From IMG/VR virus record IMGVR_UViG_3300034782_000062, positions 118,771-182,770 of that record: a stretch of DNA of 64,000 nucleotides. One strand, given 5' to 3'. The notes beneath the pieces were generated by a model that was not told where the DNA came from, ran no database searches, and was given only the letters and a program-made list of their open reading frames with translations. The stretch comes from a virus. Position numbers and translations under genes: made by a program. This document shows positions 52,118 through 59,365 of this stretch, in pieces (within the stretch, counting starts at the first letter, position 1; each line of letters begins with the position of its first letter).

Positions 52118-52192
52118 GCCCCGGTGGTCTAGTTGGTTTAGGACACTCGCCTGATAAGCGAGAGGTGGTCGGTTCAAGTCCGACCCGGGGTA
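52118..52192 (+). tRNA. tRNA-Ile(GAT)
   Basis: Acceptor GCCCCGG/CCGGGGT, anticodon loop CTGATAA on CTCGC/GCGAG, T arm GTCGG TTCAAGT CCGAC. Confidence 0.94.
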
Positions 52193-52204
52193 CCGGAGGT
52201 TGTC

Positions 52205-52576
52205 ATGAGACGGTACAAACAGATTGGCACCCTGACGTCGTTTACGACTGAGGTCGTGCTGAAAGAGCCCGTCCTGGTGACGGATCTCAAAAAGGCTTTT
52301 CAGGATGCCCAGTGGCTTCAGACCTGGGAGGAAGTCTTCTCCAACGGCGTCATCCGATGCGACTACACCAGCCTGAAATCTGGAAATGTTATTGACGTGG
52401 ACATGGTTCCGTTGGCCGATTCCGAGCTGATCGGGGGCCTGCGGATGCTCGCCCGAGAAGAAGGCGTCCTGGAGACGGTCGATGAAGTCATCGGAGAGAC
52501 GAAGGAGCCGATGAAAGTGCACAAGGCAGAGATTGGCGTGATTCAGCGAAACGATCGCGCTGCCCCGCTAGCATAA
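52205..52576 (+). CDS. Hypothetical protein, 123 aa
   Basis: GGAGGTTGTC precedes the ATG. Alpha/beta protein (SFTTEVVLKEPVLVTDLKKAF, EEVFSNGVIRCDYTSL). The stop codon lies inside tRNA-Ile(TAT), an overlap of 15 bases. Unknown function. Confidence 0.6.
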   Translation: MRRYKQIGTLTSFTTEVVLKEPVLVTDLKKAFQDAQWLQTWEEVFSNGVIRCDYTSLKSGNVIDVDMVPLADSELIGGLRMLAREEGVLETVDEVIGETKEPMKVHKAEIGVIQRNDRAAPLA

Positions 52577-52634
52577 CGGTGAATGCACCGGTCTTATAAA
52601 CCGGCGATTCCGGGTTCAAATCCCGGGTGGGGCA
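52562..52634 (+). tRNA. tRNA-Ile(TAT)
   Basis: Acceptor GCCCCGC/GTGGGGC, anticodon loop CTTATAA on CCGGT/ACCGG, T arm CCGGG TTCAAAT CCCGG. A TAT anticodon reads AUA directly, without the lysidine route. Confidence 0.9.
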
Positions 52635-52894
52635 CTGAGAGGGAGGAAGTCGTCGCGCGAAGGAGCAGCACCTGGCATTCCTGTAGTGTCAGGCGCCCTC
52701 GCATAGGCCTAGCGAGGAAAAGTCGTTCCATGCATATCGCGTAAAGTGCGGCTCAAACGAAGGAACTTGCTGAACTGATAACTAGGCGTTTGAGACAGGG
52801 ATTCGAGACGCTCCGTGCATGAGTGTCTTGCAGGCGGTTTGCGCAAATCGGCTGCCCTGGGGTACAGGCAGCTCGTCCTCACGACCCTCTCTTT
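52635..52894 (+). other. Gene-free structured stretch (unassigned RNA?)
   Basis: 260 nt without a credible gene. Hairpins: CCTCGC/GCGAGG (around ATAGGCCTA), CCTG..TGTCAGG, GGTTTGCGCAAATC, GCTGCC/GGCAGC. GAGGAAAAGTCGTTCC slightly resembles the RNase P GAGGAAAGUCC element but other conserved parts are missing. Confidence 0.4.
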
Positions 52895-52967
52895 GCTCGG
52901 TTAGTTCAGTCGGAAGAACGCCTGCTCGACGCGCAGGAGGCCGTTGGTTCAAATCCAACACCGAGCA
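52895..52967 (+). tRNA. tRNA-Val(GAC)
   Basis: Acceptor GCTCGGT/ACCGAGC, anticodon stem CCTGC/GCAGG with loop TCGACGC, T arm GTTGG TTCAAAT CCAAC. C33 instead of U33 is unusual. Confidence 0.82.
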
Positions 52968-53113
52968 CCGACGAAGCTCCAGAAGCATTTCTGGGTCCCA
53001 CCGCCCAAGACTTGCGCGGTTAGAGGAGGCAACAGGTGGAGTTGTCAGTTAGAGTGGCGCCACTTATTTTCTGGCAGCAGCTATCCCTCACGCGCTCTGG
53101 AACTTCGTCGTTT

Positions 53114-53186
53114 GGTCCCGTAGCTCAACTGGAAGAGCGTTGGTATCACACGCCAGAGGCCCCCGGTTCAACTCCGGGCGGGACCA
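53114..53186 (+). tRNA. tRNA-Val(CAC)
   Basis: Acceptor GGTCCCG/CGGGACC, anticodon loop ATCACAC on TTGGT/GCCAG, T arm CCCGG TTCAACT CCGGG. Confidence 0.93.
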
Positions 53187-53195
53187 CCCTTTTTT

Positions 53196-53268
53196 GGGTC
53201 CATAGCTCAGTTGGGAGAGCGCCGCGTTCGCAATGCGGAGGCCGAGGGTTCAAGTCCCTCTGGATCCA
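53196..53268 (+). tRNA. tRNA-Ala(CGC)
   Basis: Acceptor GGGTCCA/TGGATCC, anticodon loop TTCGCAA on CCGCG/TGCGG, T arm GAGGG TTCAAGT CCCTC. Confidence 0.93.
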
Positions 53269-53345
53269 CCTGGAAAAGTCGGGAGGCACCACCCTCAAAG
53301 GGAGCCAGTGCCAGGTGAACGGAGAGGGTGCCCGACCCAGAGTTT

Positions 53346-53420
53346 GGGGCCATAGCTCAGTCATGGGAGAGCGCTACACTGGCAGTGTAGAGGTCGAGGG
53401 TTCGATCCCCTCTGGTTCCA
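53346..53420 (+). tRNA. tRNA-Ala(GGC)
   Basis: Acceptor GGGGCCA/TGGTTCC (two G-U), anticodon loop CTGGCAG on CTACA/TGTAG, T arm GAGGG TTCGATC CCCTC. Confidence 0.92.
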
Positions 53421-53642
53421 CCCAAGCCTTGCAACGTCATGATGCGCGCTGTGGGCGTATGGTAAGAGGTCTCGTCACATGCTGACGGGGCGTGGGGCCG
53501 CGACCAGGGCTAGGTCTGGGGAGAGAGAGGGCTCCAATCATCGGGTTAGCCGAGCGCAGGGTTCCCACCACAGGGGCCTGCGTGTGGGAGCTGGGTGGGG
53601 AATCCAGCCATGGCGTCGTTGGGGCTTGGAACCAAGAAGACA
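53421..53642 (+). other. Gene-free stretch before small gene
   Basis: About 220 nt, G-rich, with possible pairings (GGTCTGGGGAGAG.., GGGTTAGCCG, GCTGG..CCAGC at 53591-53608). I see no tRNA, Y RNA or convincing ORF in it. Confidence 0.35.
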
Positions 53643-53921
53643 ATGCATATTTCAGATAGGACAAAAGAGGCACCAGAGATCGACGCGAAGATGCTCTGGT
53701 ATGAGAACTGGTACGACGGTCCAACGGACGGCGTCTGCGAGTTCGAGGGAGAGAAATTCTGGTTTGTGTGGACCGATGGTGATGATGATCACACTCGTAT
53801 CTACGCCGTCACCAGGATTGATCCGGAGGTGTTGGCCGAGATGGTTCGGCGGCACGAGATCTACCGCGACATCTGCGGCCCGCACACTGATTACGGAATC
53901 AAGTGCGAAGGCGGCGGATGA
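53643..53921 (+). CDS. Hypothetical acidic protein with in-frame extension after TGA, 92 aa
   Basis: ATG 53643 follows AAGAAGACA; ATG 53610 is an alternative. The protein is acidic with tryptophans (LWYENWYDGPTDGVCEF, FWFVWTDGDDDHTRIYAV). The stop is TGA at 53919. The same frame continues for 39 codons (AFPTDEQLARFEEVSKDWPE and on to VIGKIKW) to TAA at 54039. Either a recent nonsense change, read-through, or a second cistron with a non-ATG start. Confidence 0.5.
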   Translation: MHISDRTKEAPEIDAKMLWYENWYDGPTDGVCEFEGEKFWFVWTDGDDDHTRIYAVTRIDPEVLAEMVRRHEIYRDICGPHTDYGIKCEGGG

Positions 53922-54045
53922 GCCTTCCCGACCGACGAGCAGTTGGCTCGTTTTGAAGAGGTCTCGAAGGATTGGCCGGAACTTGAGCCTCTCCCTGACC
54001 CTGAGAAAGACGGAGAAGTGATCGGAAAAATCAAGTGGTAAAATC

Positions 54046-54118
54046 AGCCCTGTAGCTCAACTGGAGGAGCGCCAGTCTTACAAACTGGAGGTCGTCGGTT
54101 CGACTCCGACCGGGGCTA
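54046..54118 (+). tRNA. tRNA-Val(TAC)
   Basis: Acceptor AGCCCTG/CGGGGCT, anticodon loop CTTACAA on CCAGT/ACTGG, T arm GTCGG TTCGACT CCGAC. Confidence 0.94.
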
Positions 54119-54128
54119 CTGAGCACAT

Positions 54129-54201
54129 GGGCTCATAGCTCAACTGGGAGAGCACCTGCCTTGCACGCAGGAGGCTGCCGGTTCGATCCCGGCTGGGTCC
54201 A
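54129..54201 (+). tRNA. tRNA-Ala(TGC)
   Basis: Acceptor GGGCTCA/TGGGTCC, anticodon loop CTTGCAC on CCTGC/GCAGG, T arm GCCGG TTCGATC CCGGC. Confidence 0.94.
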
Positions 54202-54293
54202 CAGAAACCGATAGAAGACAGAAGCGCTGTGACGGGGGGAGCACCGGCTCTTCGATGATGGTCGTGCTCGCCACGCGAGGAGCCGCCCCCCGA

Positions 54294-54575
54294 TCAGCCA
54301 AGCTTCTCTTGGAGCTGACTCCTGATCGCAGACTCTACCGCCTGCGAAAAATTGGCGAGAAATCCGCCAAGCGTGAGAGCAACTTCGACGCTGCCGCTGA
54401 GGATTTGGATGTGCCCTTCCACGCCTGGTCCTGAAAGACTAAAAAGCGTTTCGGAGTTCCATTCGCCTACGAGGTTGTAACGCGGACCTAGCTCCTCGTA
54501 GACCTTATTTATGGCGTCGATGGCTTCTGCTCTACCGATACTCATCGGTTGCGAGATTGAAAGAGTCTTTGACAT
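54294..54575 (-). CDS. Polyhydroxyalkanoate granule-region (PHA_gran_rgn-like) protein
   Basis: The 93-aa product, from ATG 54575, reads IGRAEAIDAINKVYEELGPR, NLVGEWNSETLFSLSGPGVE, GHIQILSGSVEVALTLGGFL, ANFSQAVESAIRSQLQEKL. Length and pattern match the PF09650 family found beside PHA synthase genes in bacteria, of unclear biochemical role. It is the only minus-strand gene in the RNA region. The longer upstream ORF runs through tRNA-Thr and is rejected. Confidence 0.65.
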   Translation of the reverse strand: MSKTLSISQPMSIGRAEAIDAINKVYEELGPRYNLVGEWNSETLFSLSGPGVEGHIQILSGSVEVALTLGGFLANFSQAVESAIRSQLQEKLG

Positions 54576-54620
54576 ACCGGAATCATAGCACAATGTGCAA
54601 ATGCGTCCCCAGGACGAAAT

Positions 54621-54693
54621 GCTACCGTGGCACAGTTGGAAGCGCACCTCCTTGGTAAGGAGGAGGTCCCCGGTTCGATCCCGGGCGGTAGCT
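54621..54693 (+). tRNA. tRNA-Thr(GGT)
   Basis: Acceptor GCTACCG/CGGTAGC, anticodon loop TTGGTAA on CCTCC/GGAGG, T arm CCCGG TTCGATC CCGGG, discriminator T. Confidence 0.94.
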
Positions 54694-54717
54694 CCGCAAA
54701 ACAAAAAGGGGTTTTCA

Positions 54718-55821
54718 ATGGGTAGCACAGACGCAACCTGCGCCTTGTCCAACTTGCCGATCGGCTACAAGGATGAGGTAATGTGGTTGATGCTCGTCAG
54801 GGGAGTCAACGTCACGGAGACGAACTTGGCGGGTCTTCACCATCAACCGTGGGACCTATGGTTCGTGCGGAACCTTCCTGTTCGAGCCACTTACGACACC
54901 TACACGAGGATCGAGGATTGGGAGGAGGGGTTGATCCTCGACACGACGCTTCAGATGCTTCGCGAGGATCTACTCCCCTTCGAGTTCAAGAAGAGTGAAA
55001 GGTTTTCCTACGAGGATTTGCATGGATGTCCAGCCCCATGCGTGGAGAACCTAAAGATGGAGAACCTGGTCCGCTGGCTCCCGGCTGGTGACGTCAGGGT
55101 CGATCGTCGCCATGACGAGCGACAGAGTGCGGCTCGAATGATCGAGTTGGGTCACCTTTCAGACAAAGAGCGCGACGCGTATCGCAAGCGCATGGACCTT
55201 CCTCCCGAGCCGCACTACGTGACCCAGGCCCTTGTTAGACGAGACGTCTGGGAAGCTCTGTGCGAGATGAAGTGGGATAACCAGGTCGGTCGCATGATCG
55301 GACTCGAAGACATGATGAAAGGGGTCGACGAGCTGATCGCCGTGGCCAAACGGATTCGCAGCGTGCCGAAGAGATACCAAGACCTGGAAGTGCACCTGAT
55401 GTACAGCGGCCAGTGTGAGTACGCGAGCTACATCGCGTCGACGGGAGGCTGCTCTCCCTACGGCGTCGCGGTGGCTCACACCATGCGTTGGCTGGTCAGG
55501 CGGTGTGCTGAAGGAAAAATCGAAGCCCTCGAAGACCTCCGTCCCGCCTTAGGGAGAGGTGCTCAGGTCGCGCACATCGAAAGAATGATGCGGTCGCTCA
55601 GGCTCATGTGGCATCCGCAGCTCTACCAGCAGCGTGCCGACTTCGACACCTGTATGGAGTTTCACCTTCGCTGCGCTCGCATCGCGTTCGACGTCGAGTC
55701 TGACAACATCGAGAAGGCGCAGGAAGAGTTCGACCCGGCCGACGAGGACGACCGCGAAGAGATCGAACACCAGCAGAAACGCTATTCCGATCTTCAACGA
55801 TTGCGGCAGTTTGGGCCGTAG
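54718..55821 (+). CDS. Hypothetical protein upstream of Ro60, 367 aa
   Basis: AAAAAGGGGTTTTCA precedes ATG 54718. The protein is mostly helical with many Arg, Glu and Trp residues (WLMLVRGVNVTETNLAGLHH, VRRDVWEALCEMKWDNQVGR, LRPALGRGAQVAHIERMMRS) and an acidic C-terminal end. No family is recognised. It lies 125 nt before the Ro60 gene in the same direction and may be a partner, but evidence is positional only. Confidence 0.65.
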   Translation: MGSTDATCALSNLPIGYKDEVMWLMLVRGVNVTETNLAGLHHQPWDLWFVRNLPVRATYDTYTRIEDWEEGLILDTTLQMLREDLLPFEFKKSERFSYEDLHGCPAPCVENLKMENLVRWLPAGDVRVDRRHDERQSAARMIELGHLSDKERDAYRKRMDLPPEPHYVTQALVRRDVWEALCEMKWDNQVGRMIGLEDMMKGVDELIAVAKRIRSVPKRYQDLEVHLMYSGQCEYASYIASTGGCSPYGVAVAHTMRWLVRRCAEGKIEALEDLRPALGRGAQVAHIERMMRSLRLMWHPQLYQQRADFDTCMEFHLRCARIAFDVESDNIEKAQEEFDPADEDDREEIEHQQKRYSDLQRLRQFGP

Positions 55822-55946
55822 TCGAAAAAAATCCGAAAAAATCGCAGAACAACTGTCAGAAAGGGCGCCCTTGGTGCGTCCTGGTAGACAGGTAGGCACA
55901 AACGACCTTCACTTTTTGGCCCGAGAGGGCATGCAAGGAGGCTCCG

Positions 55947-57533
55947 ATGGCAAACCGAGCACTGTTCAAGAACAAGACTCCGGGACGCATGGTCCCGGAA
56001 ACCACCACCAAGAACGAGGCAGGCGGAAAGGCCTACGCGTTCAGCGACGAGCACGCGCTCGCGCAGTACGCGGCCACCGGTTGCATCAACGGCACCTACT
56101 ACGCGTCGGCGCAGGACCAGCTCGATACGGTCCTTGGCATGGCGAAGAAGTGCTCTTCGGAGTTCATCGCCAAGACGGCGCTGTGGGTCAGGACCCAGGG
56201 GTTCATGAAGGACATGCCGGCGCTCCTGTGCTGCGTTCTCGCAGCACGGAAGGACGAAGAGTCCAGGGCGCTCCTGACCGCCGTCTTTCCCAGGGTCATC
56301 GACAACGGAAAGATGCTCATGAACTTCGTTCAGATCATGCGCTCTGGCGCGGTCGGACGAAAGAGCATGGGATCTCTCCCGAGGCGCCTGGTCCGTAACT
56401 GGCTCAACGAGCACGACGGCAACTGGCTGTTCCGCAACTCGGTCGGTCAGAAGCCCTCGATGGGTGACATCGTGAAGATGGTCCACCCGAAGGCGAAGGA
56501 CGCGGAGCACGATGCACTCTTCGGCTATTTCATCAAGAAGGATCTCGACGGGAAGGCCGAGGCTCTCCCGCCGCTGGTCAAGGAGTTCGAGGCGTGGAAG
56601 CTCGACCGCGATCTCCCGCTGCCGAAGGTGCCCTTCCAGCTCCTGACCAACGAGCAGCTTTCTGACGAGCAGTGGGCGACCATCATCGAGAACGGCAACT
56701 GGCACTTCACCAGGATGAACCTGAACACGGCCGCGAGGCACAACGTGTTCACGATTCGTCCGGAGCTGGTAGAGGTCGTGGCCAAGAGGCTCGCTGACCC
56801 AGCGATAATCCAGAAGGTGAAGGTCTTCCCGTACCAGATCCTGATGACCTACAAGGCGGCGAGCGAGAGCGCTCCTCGCCCGGTCATCAACGCGCTGCAC
56901 GACGCACTCGAAGAGTCGGTGAAGAACATCCCGGCCATCGAGGGTGACGTTGTGGTCTTTCCCGACGTGTCGGCGTCGATGAGCAGCCCGGTAACGGGTG
57001 GCGGCGGGTGGAGCACCCCTTCGACGAAGGTGAGCTGCATCGACGTCGCGGCGCTCTTCTCGGCAGCCATCCTCCGGATGAACCCGAACGCGACGATCGT
57101 CCCGATCGACACGAAAGTTCATCCGACCTTCAAGATGGAGCCGAGAGACTCCGTCATGACCAACGCCAAGAACCTCGGCGCGTTCCGCGGCGGCGGAACC
57201 TCTCTCGGAAGCGCAATCCAGTGGATGAACGGCAAGAAGATGGACGCGGACGTGATCATCTTCGTCAGCGACAACCAGAGCTGGGCGGATCCGTGGGGGG
57301 ACGGACGTGGAACCCTCATGCTGAGCGAGTTCCGCAAGGTCCAGAAGCGCAGGCCGAACGCGAAGCTCATCTGCATCGACGTCCAGCCTTACGGGAACAC
57401 CCAGGCTGGCGACGAGAAGCACGCTGTGCTCAACGTCGGTGGGTGGAGCGACCGGGTCTTCACGGTGATCGACTCCTTCCTGAAGGGCGACCCGAAGGGG
57501 TGGGTTGACACCATCAAGGCCGTCGAGGTATAA
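55947..57533 (+). CDS. rsr: Ro60 orthologue (TROVE domain plus vWA)
   Basis: The 528-aa protein has the HEAT-like TROVE ring (residues about 25-340: QYAATGCINGTYYASAQDQL, KTALWVRTQGFMKDMPALL, RSGAVGRKSMGSLPRRLVRN) and a C-terminal von Willebrand A domain with the MIDAS motif FPDVSASMS, then GGGTSLGSA and IIFVSDNQS. Ro60 rings bind Y RNA outside and misfolded RNA 3' ends inside; in Deinococcus Rsr works with exonucleases in rRNA processing and RNA decay. A minimal Y RNA starts 8 nt after its stop, and 13 more lie in the region. AAGGAGG precedes the start. Confidence 0.92.
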   Translation: MANRALFKNKTPGRMVPETTTKNEAGGKAYAFSDEHALAQYAATGCINGTYYASAQDQLDTVLGMAKKCSSEFIAKTALWVRTQGFMKDMPALLCCVLAARKDEESRALLTAVFPRVIDNGKMLMNFVQIMRSGAVGRKSMGSLPRRLVRNWLNEHDGNWLFRNSVGQKPSMGDIVKMVHPKAKDAEHDALFGYFIKKDLDGKAEALPPLVKEFEAWKLDRDLPLPKVPFQLLTNEQLSDEQWATIIENGNWHFTRMNLNTAARHNVFTIRPELVEVVAKRLADPAIIQKVKVFPYQILMTYKAASESAPRPVINALHDALEESVKNIPAIEGDVVVFPDVSASMSSPVTGGGGWSTPSTKVSCIDVAALFSAAILRMNPNATIVPIDTKVHPTFKMEPRDSVMTNAKNLGAFRGGGTSLGSAIQWMNGKKMDADVIIFVSDNQSWADPWGDGRGTLMLSEFRKVQKRRPNAKLICIDVQPYGNTQAGDEKHAVLNVGGWSDRVFTVIDSFLKGDPKGWVDTIKAVEV

Positions 57534-57540
57534 CAGATGC

Positions 57541-57610
57541 AACATCGCCCAAATGCCTCCGTGACTACATCTCGTACATGACGTCACGGGAAAACTTGTT
57601 GGGTGTTGTT
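57541..57610 (+). ncRNA. Predicted Y RNA 3 (minimal, next to Ro60)
   Basis: P1 AACATCGCCCAA/TTGGGTGTTGTT (one mismatch), left ATGC, P2 CCGTGA/TCACGG, CTACATC, right AAACTTG. Only a short loop lies above P2, so there is no payload. Its position 8 nt downstream of the Ro60 stop codon supports the family call for all similar elements here. Confidence 0.8.
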
Positions 57611-57619
57611 CTTTGAGAA
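57607..57619 (+). promoter_or_regulatory. boxA-like site after Y RNA 3
   Basis: TGTTCTTTGAGAA resembles boxA and precedes about 270 nt of structured noncoding sequence. Weaker than the sites at 21519 and 47575. Confidence 0.4.
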
Positions 57620-57888
57620 CATTATGCCAACGGAAGGCTACAATGATAGGCTGGGGGCGTTGAAAGGCGCCCCCAGCCGAATGTGGGGCCGAACAGCAGG
57701 CAACAACGGGTAAGGAAGAGAGCTGTCTAGTACTGCCCGTGGCCCAACCATTTCGTAGTAGCAAAGCCGGTTAGCTGTGCTGGCAAAAGCAGCCTGCGGA
57801 GGCGCTGAGAGCGTCCGATGATGCAGGAAGCAGGATTTCGTAAGTGCCTGCGCCACAGCGCCCAGTACTGTGCGTCAGACGCGGACCC
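57611..57888 (+). other. Gene-free structured stretch (unassigned RNA?)
   Basis: 278 nt. An 11-bp hairpin GGCTGGGGGCG/CGCCCCCAGCC (57649-57678) is followed by further possible stems (CCTGC/GCAGG enclosing GGCGCT/AGCGTC near 57793-57825). No T loop, Y-RNA ends or ORF seen. Confidence 0.45.
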
Positions 57889-57975
57889 GTGGTCCGAATG
57901 CCCGTGGGACTACATTACAATCAAAGCGTAAAAACACATGCTACTGCATGCCGTCTCGCACCCCTTGTCGCCCAC
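57889..57975 (+). ncRNA. Predicted Y RNA 4
   Basis: P1 GTGG-TC-CGA/TCG-C-CCAC, left AATGC, P2 GUGGGA-type with CTACATT, right TCTCGCA and CCCCTTG. Payload about 35 nt with a CATGC/GCATG stem. P1 is less regular than in the others. Confidence 0.6.
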
Positions 57976-58094
57976 ACTGTCTGTTGTCTGACATGGCTGT
58001 TGGTTCCCTTTCGGGGCCTTCAGCCACCACGCCTCCGAGAGACGCGAGAGAGTGCCTCGTGCCATGGATACGCCCTGGCCGGAGACGTTCCCTT

Positions 58095-58182
58095 TGAGTG
58101 CCAAATGCCGTGGTGACTACATCGACTGGTACTCGATTGGGCCTGGATAGGCCTAATGTCACTGCACTCTTGTTGGTGCTCA
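58095..58182 (+). ncRNA. Predicted Y RNA 5
   Basis: P1 TGAGTGCCAA/TTGGTGCTCA (10 bp), left ATGC, P2 GUG-GUGA/UCAC-UG-CAC, CTACATC, right CTCTTG. Payload is a single hairpin with GGGCC/GGCCT. TTTTT follows downstream. Confidence 0.72.
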
Positions 58183-58211
58183 CACTTAGCTTTTTCCTCA
58201 CGAGGCCCCCA

Positions 58212-58658
58212 ATGACATATGAGATGCAGAATGAGCCAGGGAAGGGCCGCTGCGAACGCTGCGGACTTTTTCTGGATACGGTGGAGAGCGCCTTCGATTC
58301 GAGGCAGACGGGCGAACGCATTTGCGAGCGCTGCGCCTGGATGGAGCACGTCAAGACAGGTCAGGCTCCGATTGGAAAGAAGGTTGCGAGTGCTTGCGCG
58401 GACCCAACACATCTGTGTTATGGGTTTGTTTTTGAGGACGAGCACCCGCCGCTCACGGACTGCGTCAAACGTGGTGACGAGGCTGAGCTGCTCGAAGTCT
58501 TCAGGGCTCAGGTTCATCAGGATTGGGACGTCCGGGCGCTCATCGAGATGAAGCGAGCGATCCGTGACAAGGCCGAGGAAGGAAACGACCCCCTGTGGCA
58601 GCAGAAGCTGGAGGTCATCGATCAAGAGCTGGCTGGCCGCGGAGTTTTTGTGGGATAG
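58212..58658 (+). CDS. Zinc-ribbon hypothetical protein, 148 aa
   Basis: ATG 58212 chosen because the longer frame runs through Y RNA 5. CERCGLFLD (residues 15-23) and CERCAWMEH (about 37-45) give a four-cysteine zinc site. The C-terminal half is helical (VRALIEMKRAIRDKAEEGN). Unknown role; lies between two Y RNAs. Confidence 0.65.
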   Translation: MTYEMQNEPGKGRCERCGLFLDTVESAFDSRQTGERICERCAWMEHVKTGQAPIGKKVASACADPTHLCYGFVFEDEHPPLTDCVKRGDEAELLEVFRAQVHQDWDVRALIEMKRAIRDKAEEGNDPLWQQKLEVIDQELAGRGVFVG

Positions 58659-58673
58659 AAAACAAGCCGAATG

Positions 58674-58770
58674 CTTTGCGGGATTACATTTTGGTTCGAC
58701 TCCAAGTGGCGGCTTTTTATGCCGCCAGGCGCGTTGGGCGCTTCAAGATCTCGCGCCCACTTGTCGGCTT
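58674..58770 (+). ncRNA. Predicted Y RNA 6 with permuted tRNA-like payload
   Basis: P1 AAGCCGA/TCGGCTT, P2 GCGGGA/TCTCGC, TTACATT and CACTTG. The payload runs T arm (TTTGG TTCGACT CCAAG), acceptor half TGGCGGC, loop TTTTTAT, acceptor half GCCGCCA, then a D-arm-like GCGC-GTTGG-GCGC. This is a circularly permuted tRNA core whose acceptor stem is closed by a loop and whose anticodon arm is replaced by the Ro-binding stem. A T-run follows. Confidence 0.78.
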
Positions 58771-59179
58771 AAATTTTTCCTCAGCCCTTTGCGAGGTGAG
58801 GGTTGAATCACCGAGGCCCCGCTGGTGGCGATCCAGACCTTTTGCGAGGTGTAGGCAACACCAAGTCCGTGCCGGTGGATTAAAGGCTTTGGCCGTCATG
58901 CCGAGAAATCTGTCTGCCTTCGGCCTCGGTGGCATCGAATACGAGGTGGCGGAGCCTGGTCGTGCTCATGTCGTCCTAGGGACACGCATGAGAGAGGAAG
59001 GGCAGCGAGGCCCCCCAGGTATCGTATGGGTGTGACGGATGAAACACTCTTTCGCATCCGCCAGGGGATCAACCCAGTACCGCCTTATTTTTTAGGAGGT
59101 TCCTGGAAACGGGACGAGGCGACTGAGCGATGCGTAGTGTCGCTACGGCCGAGGAGAAAGGTTCGATTCCCTCTCATTT
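58771..59179 (+). other. Gene-free structured stretch (unassigned RNAs?)
   Basis: 409 nt. Small hairpins GGTGA/TCACC (58795-58812) and GGTGT/ACACC (58848-58862) are followed by longer pairings around GCCTTCGGC. The part at 59090-59178 ends in GAGAAAGGTTCGATTCC, T-loop-like but without a proper T stem. I find no Y-RNA ends or credible ORF. Confidence 0.4.
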
Positions 59180-59287
59180 ATGCCGAATGCAGGCGGGACT
59201 ACATTGACTCCAACATTGTCAAGCCAGGGTTCGACTCCCTGTCGTATAGGGGCACGGCTGCCCATTTCTCGTCAAACTTGTCGGCAT
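59180..59287 (+). ncRNA. Predicted Y RNA 7 (T-arm/D-arm payload)
   Basis: P1 ATGCCGA/TCGGCAT, P2 GGCGGGA/TCTCGTC, CTACATT and AACTTG. Payload: GACTCCAACATTGTC stem-loop, T arm CAGGG TTCGACT CCCTG, then GGGCA-CGGC-TGCCC with a GG loop. tRNA-Gly(TCC) begins 4 nt later. Confidence 0.76.
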
Positions 59288-59290
59288 TTT

Positions 59291-59364
59291 GCCTGTGAGA
59301 CCGAAGTGGCCGAGGTGCCAGCCTTCCAAGCTGGTTGAAGTGGGTTCGAGTCCCATCGCAGGCT
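59291..59364 (+). tRNA. tRNA-Gly(TCC)
   Basis: Acceptor GCCTGTG/CGCAGGC, anticodon loop CTTCCAA on CCAGC/GCTGG, T arm GTGGG TTCGAGT CCCAT, discriminator T. Y RNA 8 starts 2 nt later. Confidence 0.94.
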
Positions 59365-59365
59365 C

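Noticed and set aside
52635-52894. RNase P RNA suggested by GAGGAAAAGTC
   Set aside because: Only one short segment is similar; the other universal core sequences and the expected length are absent.
53919-53921. Genome-wide TGA or TAG recoding
   Set aside because: No tRNA with a suppressor anticodon (TCA, CTA, TTA) was found, and other genes use all three stops normally.
54577-54752. N-terminal extension of the minus-strand PHA-like gene
   Set aside because: The extension is the complement of tRNA-Thr and adjoining sequence; the ATG at 54575 gives the usual family length.
55794-57764. 656-aa minus-strand ORF
   Set aside because: Complement of the Ro60 gene; His/Arg/Asp-rich, no domain, typical antisense shadow.
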